NCBI GenBank assembly: GCA_905234555.1
Contig: CAJOHO010000014.1
Coordinates: 1-42,302, forward strand
Direction of reading: 5' to 3'
Length of the DNA stretch: 42,302 nucleotides
From: an uncultured Bacteroidaceae bacterium
GTDB lineage: Bacteria > Bacteroidota > Bacteroidia > Bacteroidales > Bacteroidaceae
Shown: positions 26,647-35,424 of the stretch, one piece after another
How the letters are laid out: the number at the start of each line of letters is the position of its first letter
Position numbering within the stretch: the stretch's first letter is position 1
Program-made: the position numbers and the translations under genes
The notes under the pieces: generated by a model
Told to the model about the DNA's origin: nothing
The model's input: the letters and a program-made list of their open reading frames with translations, nothing else
Database searches by the model: none

Positions 26647-28482
26647 ATGAAAAAATTTTCTTTCTTACTCTTATTCTTCACTCTTCACTCTTCACTCTTC
26701 ACTGTTCGTGCTCAGGGTTGGCCAGCCAACTACGGCGGCGTGATGTTGCAGGGGTTCTATTGGGACAGCTTCTCTGATTCCCGTTGGACAAAACTGGAAA
26801 AACAGGCTGACGATCTCGCCACCTATTTCGACTTGGTGTGGATTCCTCAGTCGGGTGAAGGTGCTGGCGGTAACCAGATGGGTTACATGCCACTCTATTA
26901 CTTCCGTCATAACAGCTCGTTCGGCACGGAAACGGAGCTGCGACGCATGATTCAGACATTCCGTGAGAAAGGACTCGGCACCATTGCCGATGTCGTCATC
27001 AACCACCGCGACTTCTACAATGGCGTCAAGGTGAACTTTCCTGCTGAGACTTATAACGGGGTTACCTATCAGATGACCTCTACCGATATATGCCGCAACG
27101 ACGACGGCGGATCCACACTCTCTTGGGCTAACAGCAACGGCTACAGCCTCTCTTCCAACAACGATACGGGTGAGGACTGGAGTGGTGCGCGCGACCTCGA
27201 CCACAAGTCCGCTAACGTGAACAAATGCGTGAAGGCTTATCTCAAGTTCCTCATCAACGACTTGGGCTATACGGGTTTCCGCTACGATATGGTGAAAGGC
27301 TATAGCGCCAGCTTTACAGCTGATTACAACAGCACGGCGCAGCCTCAGTTCTCCGTAGGTGAATGCTGGGACAACTCCACCACCATCAAGAACTGGATCA
27401 ACGGCACCAAGCACAACAACGTACCTACCTCTGCTGCCTTCGACTTCCAGTTCCGCTACCGTGTGCGCGATGCCATCAATCAGAAGAACTGGTCGCTCCT
27501 CTCCCCATCCTACGCCACAGGTGGAAACCGTCCGCTCGCCTATGATGCCGACTACCAGCGTTGGGCAGTCACCTTCGTGGAGAACCACGATACCGAATAC
27601 CGCTCAGCCTCCGCTCAGCAAGATCCGCTTCGGACTGATACCCTTGCAGCCAACGCCTATCTGCTTGCCATGCCTGGCACTCCTTGCGTGTTCTACAAGC
27701 ATTGGCTCGCCTGCAAGTACGACCTCAAACCCATGATTGCTGCACGCAAACTTGTCGGCATCACCAATCAAAGCACCTACGAGCAGAAAGCCACTTCGCA
27801 AGGTTATCACGCCGTAGCCGTTACAGGCACGAAGGGAACGCTCATCTGTGTGGTGGGCAACAAAGCCAATACCTACTCCGCTCCTGCCGGTTTTACGCAG
27901 ATCCTCGCAGGCAAGAGCTATTACTACTATATCTCCTCGTCGTTGCTGGCTGAGTGGCAACCTATCGCTGAACGCATCGCACAGGAGAAAGCCGACGAAG
28001 AGGCAGCTCAGGCAGACTTCACGCCCCATACTGCCACTGTCTATGTGCGCGACGAAATAGGCTGGAACCGTATGAACTTCTACATCTGGGACAGCAATAA
28101 CAACACCCAGCTCAACGGCAACTGGCCAGGTAAGCAGATTACAGCAACGAAGGAGGTGAACGGCTACAGTTGGTACTACCAGACCTTCGACATCAATACG
28201 GCTGGCTACTTCGTGAATATCGTATTCTCCACAGGATCAGGCAGTCCGCAGACGATAGATGTGAACGAGGTGAGCAAGGATACTTACTTCATCATCCGCA
28301 ATCAGCAGGCTGGTGGCAAGTACCTCGTCGAAGTAGATGAGGAAACCACTGGGTTAAGTGAAGAGTTAAGAGTGAAGAGTGAAGAATACGACGGTGCTAT
28401 CTACGATTTAACTGGCCGCCGTGTTTCAAACCCAACTAAGGGCATCTACATTATTGGCACCAAGAAGGTTCTGTTTAGATAG
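26647..28482 (+). CDS. susG: SusG-like GH13 alpha-amylase with CBM26-like module and T9SS-like tail
   Basis: A 611-residue secreted amylase. The start at 26647 gives a signal peptide whose core (FFTLHSSLFTVRAQ) is encoded by TTCACTC repeats. GH13 motifs: DVVINHRDFY, GFRYDMVKGYS (nucleophile Asp), FSVGECWDN (acid/base Glu), FVENHDTEYR. A beta-domain follows, then a CBM26-like starch-binding module (about 455-560, VYVRDEIGWNRMNFYIWD...NGNWPGKQ). After a heptamer-encoded linker, the tail IYDLTGRRVSNPTKGIYIIGTKKVLFR resembles a T9SS type A sorting end. Unlike B. thetaiotaomicron SusG there is no lipobox, so release or T9SS display is likely. It fits the sus locus as the surface or secreted endo-amylase. 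Confidence 0.88.
   Translation: MKKFSFLLLFFTLHSSLFTVRAQGWPANYGGVMLQGFYWDSFSDSRWTKLEKQADDLATYFDLVWIPQSGEGAGGNQMGYMPLYYFRHNSSFGTETELRRMIQTFREKGLGTIADVVINHRDFYNGVKVNFPAETYNGVTYQMTSTDICRNDDGGSTLSWANSNGYSLSSNNDTGEDWSGARDLDHKSANVNKCVKAYLKFLINDLGYTGFRYDMVKGYSASFTADYNSTAQPQFSVGECWDNSTTIKNWINGTKHNNVPTSAAFDFQFRYRVRDAINQKNWSLLSPSYATGGNRPLAYDADYQRWAVTFVENHDTEYRSASAQQDPLRTDTLAANAYLLAMPGTPCVFYKHWLACKYDLKPMIAARKLVGITNQSTYEQKATSQGYHAVAVTGTKGTLICVVGNKANTYSAPAGFTQILAGKSYYYYISSSLLAEWQPIAERIAQEKADEEAAQADFTPHTATVYVRDEIGWNRMNFYIWDSNNNTQLNGNWPGKQITATKEVNGYSWYYQTFDINTAGYFVNIVFSTGSGSPQTIDVNEVSKDTYFIIRNQQAGGKYLVEVDEETTGLSEELRVKSEEYDGAIYDLTGRRVSNPTKGIYIIGTKKVLFR
26673..26703 (+). repeat. TTCACTC heptamer array inside the susG signal peptide
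   Basis: Four TTCACTC units in register. Translated in this frame they give the hydrophobic LHSSLFT core of the signal peptide. Confidence 0.8.
28353..28387 (+). repeat. GAAGAGT heptamer array near the susG 3' end
   Basis: Units GTTAAGT, GAAGAGT, TAAGAGT, GAAGAGT, GAAGAAT. This is the reverse complement of the TTCACTC family. It encodes a charged linker (LSEELRVKSEEY) between the starch-binding module and the tail. Confidence 0.75.
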
Positions 28483-28484
28483 GA

Positions 28485-29933
28485 ATGACAAATTGTAATT
28501 ACAGTATGGATAAACATCAGTCGAATGTAACTACTCCCCAGACTGGGGAAGGCAAGGGTGTGGGTCCGAAACAAATACCCGACCAGTCGTTTTGGAAACT
28601 CTGGAACCTGAGTTTCGGTTTCTTTGGCGTACAGATTGCCTACGCACTTCAAAGCGCCAACATCAGCCGTATCTTCTCCACGCTGGGTGCAGACCCTCAC
28701 AAACTTAGCTATTTCTGGATTCTGCCCCCACTCATGGGCATCATCGTGCAACCCATCATCGGTTCATGTTCCGACCGCACATGGACACGCTTCGGACGAC
28801 GCATACCTTATTTGTTTATAGGAGCACTCGTCGCAGTCCTCGTCATGTGTCTGCTGCCCAATGCAGGTTCCTTCGGCATGACCGTCGGCACGGCTATGGT
28901 GTTCGGACTCCTTTCGCTCATGTTCCTCGACACCAGCATCAACGTAGCCATGCAGCCCTTCAAGATGATGGTAGGCGATATGGTGAACGAAAAGCAGAAA
29001 GGACTCGCCTACAGCATCCAGTCCTTCCTCTGCAACGCAGGCAGCCTGGCCGGCTATGTCTTCCCCTTCCTCTTTGCGGCTATCGGCATCAGTAACACGG
29101 CTCCCGAAGGTGTGATTCCTCCATCCGTCATCTGGTCCTTCTATGTGGGTGCCGCCATCCTCATCCTTTGTGTCATCTACACAACCATTAAGGTGAAGGA
29201 ATATCCGCCAGCCCTTTACAACGAGTACCATCCCGTCTCACCCGAGGAACAGGCCGACGCCAAGAACCGTCCCAACATGTTCCAGCTGCTGATGCGGGCG
29301 CCGAAGGTGTTCTGGACCGTCGGACTCGTGCAGTTCTTCTGCTGGGCAGCCTTCATGTATATGTGGACCTACACTCACGGCACCGTTGCCGGTAGTGCCT
29401 TCGATGCACCCACCATCGAGAAGGTGGTTGACGGTGTGAAGACCATTGTCTTCGATCCTCAGTCCTCTGCCTATCAGGCAGCAGGCGACTGGGTCGGCAT
29501 CCTCTTCGCTGTACAGGCCATCGGTTCTGTCCTCTGGGCAATAGTCATCCCCCTGTTCAAGAACCGCAAACTCATCTATTCCCTGAGTCTCGTCATCGGA
29601 GGAGCCGGATTCGTATCCACCTACTTCATCCACGACCAGCACGCCCTCTTCGTCTCCTTTGCCCTCATCGGATGTGCTTGGGCAGCCATGCTGGCGCTTC
29701 CCTTCACCATCCTCACCAACGCACTCAAGGGCGGACACGTGGGCACCTATCTCGGACTGTTCAACGGCACCATCTGCGTGCCCCAGATCGTAGCAGCCAG
29801 CCTTGGCGGCATCGTCCTCGGCCTCTTCACCACCTCAGGCCAGCTGGCTCCGCAGCCCCTCATGCTTGTCCTTGCCGGCATCCTCCTCTTCATCGGAGCA
29901 GCCTGCGTCTTCGTCATCAAGGAAAAGAACTAA
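28485..29933 (+). CDS. MFS sugar transporter, probable maltose/oligosaccharide permease
   Basis: A 482-residue inner-membrane transporter with about 12 transmembrane helices and the RFGRRIPYLF signature of the GPH/SLC45-like sucrose-maltose MFS branch. It probably carries maltose or maltodextrins into the cytoplasm after SusA and SusB action. The ATG at 28485 starts two bases after the susG stop; an alternative ATG at 28506 would shorten the soluble N-terminus. The N-terminal TTPQTGEGKGVGPK segment is encoded by a G/C-rich quasi-palindrome (28532-28565) shared with other loci, so it is likely dispensable. A terminator follows. Confidence 0.85.
   Translation: MTNCNYSMDKHQSNVTTPQTGEGKGVGPKQIPDQSFWKLWNLSFGFFGVQIAYALQSANISRIFSTLGADPHKLSYFWILPPLMGIIVQPIIGSCSDRTWTRFGRRIPYLFIGALVAVLVMCLLPNAGSFGMTVGTAMVFGLLSLMFLDTSINVAMQPFKMMVGDMVNEKQKGLAYSIQSFLCNAGSLAGYVFPFLFAAIGISNTAPEGVIPPSVIWSFYVGAAILILCVIYTTIKVKEYPPALYNEYHPVSPEEQADAKNRPNMFQLLMRAPKVFWTVGLVQFFCWAAFMYMWTYTHGTVAGSAFDAPTIEKVVDGVKTIVFDPQSSAYQAAGDWVGILFAVQAIGSVLWAIVIPLFKNRKLIYSLSLVIGGAGFVSTYFIHDQHALFVSFALIGCAWAAMLALPFTILTNALKGGHVGTYLGLFNGTICVPQIVAASLGGIVLGLFTTSGQLAPQPLMLVLAGILLFIGAACVFVIKEKN
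28532..28565 (+). repeat. G/C-rich quasi-palindrome inside the MFS gene start
   Basis: CTCCCCAGACTGGGGAAGG followed by a CAAGGGTGTGGG tail. It is translated as part of the soluble N-terminus of the transporter. Confidence 0.6.
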
Positions 29934-29961
29934 CCGTCACGTCGTGACTGGTTTGTCATTC

Positions 29962-29995
29962 GCCCTGCGTTTTTTGCGCAGGGCTTTTCTTTTTT
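29962..29995 (+). terminator. Rho-independent terminator after the MFS gene
   Basis: GCCCTGCG pairs with CGCAGGGC around a T-rich loop, followed by TTTTCTTTTTT. A related CCCTGCG/CGCAGGG hairpin lies at 30162-30178 in the next gene's leader. Confidence 0.88.
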
Positions 29996-30009
29996 CATGG
30001 CGTTAGATA

Positions 30010-30039
30010 CAATTTATAATTTACAATTTACAATTTATT
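30010..30039. repeat. AATTTAC heptamer array
   Basis: Units AATTTAT, AATTTAC, AATTTAC, AATTTAT in a 7-base register, in the intergenic space after the MFS terminator. Confidence 0.8.
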
Positions 30040-30103
30040 TTTCGTACCTTTAGCTCATAAATTCGCTGAAGTTACTCACGTTCGGAAAAAACCAAATAAT
30101 TTA

Positions 30104-30135
30104 TTTGTTTTTTCGCTCACTTAATCGTAACTTTG
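30104..30135 (+). promoter_or_regulatory. Bacteroidota-type promoter
   Basis: TTTG (30104-30107), 20-base spacer, TAACTTTG (30128-30135). It precedes the DUF4827-like gene, with a CCCTGCG/CGCAGGG hairpin in the short leader. Confidence 0.8.
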
Positions 30136-30193
30136 CAGCCGAAAAAATTAAAACTGTGCCCTGCGCTTTGTCCGCAGGGTAGAAAATTAAACG

Positions 30194-30859
30194 ATGAAAA
30201 AGATACTATTTCCCCTCTGTACCCTCTGTTTGCTGTGCAGTTTCTTTGCGCTTTTCTCTTGCAACGACGGCGAGACATACGCCGACATGAAGAATAAGGA
30301 ACGTAAGGCCATCAACCGCTTCCTCAAAGAAAATGAACTCTGCGGACCGATTAAGGTGATCAGCGAATCGCAGTTCTATGCGCAGGACTCCACCACCAAC
30401 GTCGATGAGAACGAGTTCGTCCTCTTTTCTGATAAGGGTATCTACATGCAGATTGTGCAGAAAGGTGAAGGACAGACGATGGTGGAACTGGCGAAGCAGC
30501 AGCCCGACAGTACTGTCACGAAGGTGATTCTCTCCCGCTTCCTCGAATACGACATTGAGAATGCCGACACCACCTATTCCAATTACTACACGCCAGCCAT
30601 CGTCGATAAGATGCAATGTACTTACACCCATCGTGGACGCAGCTATTCAGCCACCTTTACCGAAGGCTACATGAAGAGCTATCGTGGAGCCTACGTGCCT
30701 GAAGGATGGATGAAAGCACTCGATTTCATCCGTCTCACTCGCAACGACGGACGCAAGGCAAAGGTTCGCATGATTATCCCTTCGGAGTCAGGCACCTCCC
30801 ACGCAATGGACTATGTCCTCCCTTACTATTACGAAATCACCTACCAGTTAGGCAAATAA
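30194..30859 (+). CDS. DUF4827-like lipoprotein
   Basis: A 221-residue lipoprotein (lipobox FALFSC, Cys about 23). The sequence NDGETYADMKNKERKAINRFL, the NEFVLFSDKGIYMQIVQKGEG segment and the C-terminal DYVLPYYYEITYQLGK are like the Bacteroidales DUF4827 family, which has an FKBP-like fold by report; the assignment is from memory of the pattern. Function unknown. It stands 67 bases upstream of glmM on the same strand, separated by palindromes and a heptamer array. Confidence 0.7.
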   Translation: MKKILFPLCTLCLLCSFFALFSCNDGETYADMKNKERKAINRFLKENELCGPIKVISESQFYAQDSTTNVDENEFVLFSDKGIYMQIVQKGEGQTMVELAKQQPDSTVTKVILSRFLEYDIENADTTYSNYYTPAIVDKMQCTYTHRGRSYSATFTEGYMKSYRGAYVPEGWMKALDFIRLTRNDGRKAKVRMIIPSESGTSHAMDYVLPYYYEITYQLGK

Positions 30860-30861
30860 CT

Positions 30862-30923
30862 CGATTAATCGATTTCGATTAATCGAAAAAAACCGTAAAC
30901 AGTAAACCGTAAACAGTAAACCA
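30862..30923. repeat. Twin TCGATTAATCGA palindromes and a GTAAACC/GTAAACA heptamer array
   Basis: TCGATTAATCGA occurs twice, 14 bases apart (30861 and 30875), then ACCGTAA and ACAGTAA alternate twice (about 30891-30921). The array ends just before the glmM start codon. Confidence 0.75.
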
Positions 30924-30926
30924 AAT

Positions 30927-32321
30927 ATGTCATTAATCAAATCCATTTCAGGCATCCGCGGAACCATTGGCGGACGCGCAGGCGAAGGTCTCAATCCTCT
31001 CGATATCGTTAAATTCACATCAGCATACGCCACGCTGATTCGTAAGACTTCGACCGTAAAAAGCAATAAGATAGTTGTAGGACGTGATGCACGCATCTCT
31101 GGCGAGATGGTGAAGAACGTCGTTTGTGGCACCCTCATGGGCATGGGCTTCGACGTAGTCAACATCGGTCTGGCTTCCACGCCAACTACCGAACTTGCTG
31201 TCACGATGGAAGGTGCCGATGGCGGCATCATCATCACAGCCAGCCATAACCCTCGTCATTGGAACGCACTCAAGCTGCTCAACGCTCAGGGCGAATTCCT
31301 CAACGCAGCAGAAGGAAACGAAGTGCTGCGTATTGCCGAAGCTGAGGACTTCGACTTTGCCGATGTTGACCATGTTGGTCACTATCGCGAGGATAATTCC
31401 TTCAACCAGAAGCACATCGACCTCGTGCTTGGTCTCAAGCTTGTTGATGTGGAAGCCATTCGCAACGCACATTTCCGCGTAGCTTTCGACAGCATCAACT
31501 CTGTCGGCGGCATCATCCTGCCTGAGTTGCTCCGTCAACTTGGCGTGGAGACCGTCACACCTCTCTATGCTGAACCTACAGGCGACTTCCAGCACAATCC
31601 CGAACCGCTCGAGAAGAACCTCAGCGACATCATGAGCCTCATGGCAAAGGGCGAACACGACGTTGCCTTTGTCGTGGACCCCGACGTGGATCGCCTCGCC
31701 TTCATCCAGGAAGACGGAAAGATGTACGGAGAGGAATATACGCTTGTTACAGTAGCCGACTACATCCTGCGCCACACGCCAGGCAATACCGTCAGCAACC
31801 TCAGTTCTACACGTGCCCTTCGCGACGTGACCCGTCGTTACGGCAAGGATTACAACGCAGCTGCCGTAGGCGAAGTGAATGTAGTGACGAAGATGAAGGA
31901 AACGGGCGCCGTGATTGGTGGCGAAGGCAATGGCGGAGTCATCTATCCCGAAGCACACTATGGTCGCGACGCCCTCGTAGGTATCGCACTCTTCCTCTCC
32001 CTTCTGGCTCACGAGAAGAAGACAGTCAGCGAGTTGCGCAAGACCTATCCGGAATATTGCATCGCCAAGAACCGCATCGACCTCGAACCTACCACCGACG
32101 TAGATGCCATCCTGCGCAAGGTCAAGGAACTCTACGGACAGGAGAAAGACGTGGAAGTGAACGACATCGACGGCGTGAAGCTCGACTTCCCCGACAAGTG
32201 GGTACACCTGCGCAAGTCGAACACCGAACCCATCATCCGTGTCTATTCTGAGGCTGCCACGATGGAAGCCGCCGACGAAATCGGCAAAGCCATCATGGAC
32301 GTTGTCCTCAGCATGGCATAA
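30927..32321 (+). CDS. glmM: Phosphoglucosamine mutase / phosphomannomutase family
   Basis: A 464-residue alpha-D-phosphohexomutase. Motifs in order: ISGIRGTIGG near the N-terminus, the phosphoserine loop ITASHNPRHWNALK (about 105-118), metal-binding VVDPDVDRLAF (about 250), sugar-binding GGEGNGGVIYP (about 330) and phosphate-binding RKSNTEPIIRVYSE near the C-terminus. GlmM converts glucosamine-6-phosphate to glucosamine-1-phosphate for cell-wall synthesis. GlmM and phosphomannomutase are close relatives and the sequence alone does not fully separate them. A strong terminator follows. Confidence 0.88.
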   Translation: MSLIKSISGIRGTIGGRAGEGLNPLDIVKFTSAYATLIRKTSTVKSNKIVVGRDARISGEMVKNVVCGTLMGMGFDVVNIGLASTPTTELAVTMEGADGGIIITASHNPRHWNALKLLNAQGEFLNAAEGNEVLRIAEAEDFDFADVDHVGHYREDNSFNQKHIDLVLGLKLVDVEAIRNAHFRVAFDSINSVGGIILPELLRQLGVETVTPLYAEPTGDFQHNPEPLEKNLSDIMSLMAKGEHDVAFVVDPDVDRLAFIQEDGKMYGEEYTLVTVADYILRHTPGNTVSNLSSTRALRDVTRRYGKDYNAAAVGEVNVVTKMKETGAVIGGEGNGGVIYPEAHYGRDALVGIALFLSLLAHEKKTVSELRKTYPEYCIAKNRIDLEPTTDVDAILRKVKELYGQEKDVEVNDIDGVKLDFPDKWVHLRKSNTEPIIRVYSEAATMEAADEIGKAIMDVVLSMA

Positions 32322-32340
32322 TATTCCACGATTCTAAAAT

Positions 32341-32376
32341 CAGTCCTCCTGTCAATAAATGTTGACAGGAGGACTG
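32341..32376 (+). terminator. Perfect 15-bp hairpin after glmM
   Basis: CAGTCCTCCTGTCAA pairs fully with TTGACAGGAGGACTG around a six-base loop, followed by ATTTATT. It probably serves glmM, and possibly the convergent plsC as well. Confidence 0.85.
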
Positions 32377-32424
32377 ATTTATTGTCGGGTTCCCCGATAC
32401 GTAGGGCTTGCCCCTACCTACAAT

Positions 32425-33162
32425 TTAGTTGCGGTATTTTTCTTCGATGTCTTGGTTGACGATGTCATAGACTTCCTTCATGAAAATCTTGGTGGGCTTT
32501 TTCTGATAGATGTCTGCTGGGATTGGTTCGTGTACTTTCATGGAGAGGGTGCCGAAGGAGACAGACTTTGCCTTGCGCGAGAAGATGTCGAACGAACCGT
32601 TGATGGTGATGGGAACGATGGGCAGACCGATTTCGCTGGCAAGCATGAAAGCACCACGTTTGAACTCTCCCAGATGACCGTCGAAGGTGCGTGTGCCTTC
32701 AGGGAAGATCATCATCGACATGCCGCCTTGCAGGGTTGTGCGTGCCTGTTCTACGGCGTGCTGGATGCTGGAACGGGAGTCGCCGACAAAGATCTGGCGT
32801 GAGTTCTTGCAGGCAATGCCGATGAAGGGCATCTTCTTCAGGTATTCCTTCATCATCCACTTGAAGCAGTGACCCAAGTAGCCGTAGATAAGGAAGATGT
32901 CGAAATAGCCCTGATGGTTAGCAAGGAAGATGTAGGACTGGTGTTTGTCGAGCTGTTGCTTGCCCTCGGTCTTGATGTGGATGAGGAAGAGCCAGCAGGC
33001 GACGCGCGACCAGATGCGTGGTGCGTGGTAGCCCATGAAGTGGGGATCTCCGCAGAGGGCAAAGGTGACAACGATGAAAGCGCACAAGGCCGTTGCCACA
33101 ATGAACAAAGGCAGCGCAATGAGGAAACTATAGATTTTGTAAAGGATTTTCAGAATAATCAT
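32425..33162 (-). CDS. plsC: 1-acyl-sn-glycerol-3-phosphate acyltransferase
   Basis: A 245-residue PlsC-type acyltransferase for phosphatidic acid synthesis at the inner membrane. An N-terminal hydrophobic helix (about 8-35) is followed by the acceptor/catalytic motif NHQGYFD (an NHxxxxD motif, about residue 82) and FPEGTRTFDG (about 153), with PIVPITINGS further on. Last gene of the minus-strand operon; its start lies 44 bases downstream of the metallophosphoesterase stop. Confidence 0.9.
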   Translation of the reverse strand: MIILKILYKIYSFLIALPLFIVATALCAFIVVTFALCGDPHFMGYHAPRIWSRVACWLFLIHIKTEGKQQLDKHQSYIFLANHQGYFDIFLIYGYLGHCFKWMMKEYLKKMPFIGIACKNSRQIFVGDSRSSIQHAVEQARTTLQGGMSMMIFPEGTRTFDGHLGEFKRGAFMLASEIGLPIVPITINGSFDIFSRKAKSVSFGTLSMKVHEPIPADIYQKKPTKIFMKEVYDIVNQDIEEKYRN

Positions 33163-33206
33163 AATCTTCGGTTATCGTTATGTCGGAATGTCGTTATGTC
33201 AGAATT

Positions 33207-34457
33207 TCACCCGTCACGTTTCTCTCCCCCTTGGGGGAGCTGGAGGGGGCCTTTCACTTTAAGCGTAATGACGTCGATTTCGGGCCAGGCTCCGAAGCGG
33301 AAGGGGAACATGACTTGTCCGACGCCGTCGGTGACGTTGAGCAGCTGGCTGCCTTCCTGGTAGATGCCCGACCACTCGTCATAGACGAAGGCGATGGGTG
33401 ACCAGCCGAAGACTTTGAACTGACCTGCATGGGTGTGGCCGGAGAGGGTCAAGTCGATGGTTGTCTCAGGCAAAACGCGACGACGCCAATGTGTGGGGTC
33501 GTGGGTGAGGAGGACGGAGAAGGGGTGAGCAGCAGCCTTTGCGACAGAATCGTGAGGTGCAGCCGTACGGAGCACGCCTGTCAGACCGTGTGTGGCTTTT
33601 GGCAGGTCGCCAAGGGCTGGGAAACGTCCTGTGCCGTCGTTCTCTGAGCCGATGATGACGATGGAGTCGTTGCCCCGACGGATGATGGCGTTGTCGTTAA
33701 GGAGAAGTTTCCAGCCATAGCTGCGTTCACGTCGTTGGAGTTCTTCGATGTCGGCTTTCACCATCTCTGGCGTAAGCGTCTTGATGTACATGCTGTAGTC
33801 GTGGTTACCCATGATGGCATAGACGCCGTCGCGGGCTTTCAGCCGACTGAGCACGCGTCGGAATCCGTCGCTCTCTCGTGATTCGTAGTTGACGAGGTCG
33901 CCTGTGAAGAGGATGACGTCGCAGTCGAGGCTGTTGATGAGTTCGACGATGGTGTTGACATCGTCCTGATGACCGTCGTGGAAGGTGCCGAGGTGGAGGT
34001 CGGAGAAGTGGGCGATGCGGTAGCCGTCGAAGGCTTTCGGCAGGGTCTGGAACTCCATCGTGTGTCTCTCCACCACGTAGCGGTTGCGTCCGATGAAGTA
34101 TCCGTAACCCAGCAGGATGACGGAGAAAAAGGCGATGGTCATGGCTGAGAGTCGGACGTAGCGTCGGAACTTCGCTCCTCCGAGCAGACCGATAGGGTCG
34201 AGGAGGGTGAAGATGAAGCGTGGAACGGTGATGGCGAGGAACACCATCATGAAGCGTCCGACGGACGTCTGGTGTTCGAGGTGCATGTCATCGTGGCTGA
34301 GCACCAAGCCCATATAGATCAGAAGGGCGATGGAGGGCAGATAGGTGATGAGACGCAGGTGCCACTTGTTGGTCCAGTGGCGCACGTAGGCATAGTAGAT
34401 GTACACATCGGGGACGATGAGCAGCACGAACAGGAGTATGAGAATTCTGAATAGCAC
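33207..34457 (-). CDS. Membrane metallophosphoesterase
   Basis: A 416-residue protein with about four N-terminal transmembrane helices (1-130) and a calcineurin-like phosphoesterase domain (about 145-400). Metal-binding motifs are complete: HFSDLHLG, DVILFTGDLVN, IMGNHDY, LLTHDP and LSGHTHAGQ. The substrate is unknown; relatives include YkuE/LpxH-like membrane phosphatases. The last residues (QLPQGGEKRDG) are encoded by a G/C-rich quasi-palindromic repeat (33221-33250), so the native C-terminus may have been extended by repeat insertion. It sits in the minus-strand operon between the MetH-activation and plsC genes. Confidence 0.87.
   Translation of the reverse strand: MLFRILILLFVLLIVPDVYIYYAYVRHWTNKWHLRLITYLPSIALLIYMGLVLSHDDMHLEHQTSVGRFMMVFLAITVPRFIFTLLDPIGLLGGAKFRRYVRLSAMTIAFFSVILLGYGYFIGRNRYVVERHTMEFQTLPKAFDGYRIAHFSDLHLGTFHDGHQDDVNTIVELINSLDCDVILFTGDLVNYESRESDGFRRVLSRLKARDGVYAIMGNHDYSMYIKTLTPEMVKADIEELQRRERSYGWKLLLNDNAIIRRGNDSIVIIGSENDGTGRFPALGDLPKATHGLTGVLRTAAPHDSVAKAAAHPFSVLLTHDPTHWRRRVLPETTIDLTLSGHTHAGQFKVFGWSPIAFVYDEWSGIYQEGSQLLNVTDGVGQVMFPFRFGAWPEIDVITLKVKGPLQLPQGGEKRDG
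33221..33250 (-). repeat. G/C-rich quasi-palindrome at the metallophosphoesterase 3' end
   Basis: CTCTCCCCCTTGGGGGAGC followed by TGGAGGGGGC. On the coding strand it encodes the last residues of the protein. Confidence 0.62.
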
Positions 34458-34485
34458 GTATTTGAGTTTTTAAGTTCTTAAGAGT

Positions 34486-35379
34486 TTATAGGGAACTGGC
34501 GAGGTAGGGGCGAAGGACGGAGACTGGCATTCCTCGTCGTTGGGCATAGTCGGTGAGCTGGTCTTCGCAGATTTGTCCTACGGAGAAGTAGTGAGACTGC
34601 GGATGGGCGAGCATCAGTCCGCTGACGGAGGCTTGTGGCTGCATCATCCCGTGTTCGGTCAGCTTGATGCCAATCTGCGAGAAGTCGAGCAGTTGGTCGA
34701 GCAGGAAATTGAGCGAGAGGTCGGGTAGGGAAGGGTAGCCAACGGCTGGTCTTGTCCCTTGGAACTTCTCGGCGTGAAGGTCGCTGATGGTCAACTGCTC
34801 GTCGGGCGCATAGCCCCACAGCGTATTCCTCACTTCCTGATGTAGCCGTTCTGCGGCGGCTTCAGCCAGTCGGGTGCACAATGTCTGAGCCAGCAGGCTC
34901 TCGTAGTTATCCTTATAGTCGGATGGCGATGTGACGGAGGTGGCGAATACGCCGATGTGGTCGCTCTTGCACGATGCTGCAGGCAGCACGAAGTCGGACA
35001 GGCAGAGGCAGTAGCCGTCTTTGTCAGGATGCTGCTGGCGCAACATAGGCAGACGGACTTCGGTATCTGCATCCTTGTGAATCACGATGTCGTCACCGTC
35101 GGCATTGGCAGGAAACAGCTCGAAGAGCGTGTGTACCTGTGTGTAGGCAATGATGCGTGACAGCATCTTTTGGGCATCGTTGAACAGACGGACGGCTTCT
35201 TGCGCTTGCGTCTGCTCTGCTGCAGGAAAGGTTTCGGTCCATGCCTTGCGGCAGGCTTCACACCCATGAACCTCGACCAGCGAACTATATCGCGCAGGCA
35301 TTCCCCACGCATGGAAGAAATAAGCCCAGTTGATATAGTCGGCTATGTCGCTGATTCGGTAGCAGTGGCGATGCAACAT
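34486..35379 (-). CDS. Stand-alone MetH reactivation (AdoMet-binding) domain protein
   Basis: A 297-residue protein that corresponds to the C-terminal activation domain of cobalamin-dependent methionine synthase. Signatures: DIADYINWAYFFHAWGMP near the N-terminus, YAPDEQLTISDL, RPAVGYPSLPDLSLN (AdoMet-binding region, about 215-230) and LTEHGMMQPQASVSGLMLAHPQSHYFSVG. In most bacteria this is the last domain of one long MetH chain and reductively remethylates oxidised cobalamin. Here the cobalamin, folate and homocysteine modules are not adjacent, so they must be encoded elsewhere or this protein has diverged. It lies 45 bases downstream of pyrC, with a heptamer array between them. Confidence 0.82.
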   Translation of the reverse strand: MLHRHCYRISDIADYINWAYFFHAWGMPARYSSLVEVHGCEACRKAWTETFPAAEQTQAQEAVRLFNDAQKMLSRIIAYTQVHTLFELFPANADGDDIVIHKDADTEVRLPMLRQQHPDKDGYCLCLSDFVLPAASCKSDHIGVFATSVTSPSDYKDNYESLLAQTLCTRLAEAAAERLHQEVRNTLWGYAPDEQLTISDLHAEKFQGTRPAVGYPSLPDLSLNFLLDQLLDFSQIGIKLTEHGMMQPQASVSGLMLAHPQSHYFSVGQICEDQLTDYAQRRGMPVSVLRPYLASSL

Positions 35380-35386
35380 GGGGATT

Positions 35387-35423
35387 TTCAGTTTACAGTT
35401 TACGGTTTACTGTTTACGGTTTT
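35387..35423. repeat. GTTTACG heptamer array
   Basis: Units AGTTTAC, AGTTTAC, GGTTTAC, TGTTTAC, GGTTTTG in a 7-base register between the pyrC and MetH-activation genes. It is the reverse-complement family of the array before glmM. Confidence 0.8.
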
Positions 35424-35424
35424 G

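Noticed and set aside
31020..32207. Long minus-strand open frame opposite glmM
   Set aside because: Antisense shadow; glmM has all its active-site motifs on the plus strand and the shadow has none.
32385..32424. GTAGGG-CTTG-CCCCTAC palindrome as a second terminator for plsC
   Set aside because: The hairpin is short and has no T-tract on the minus strand; the perfect hairpin at 32341-32376 is a better terminator candidate.
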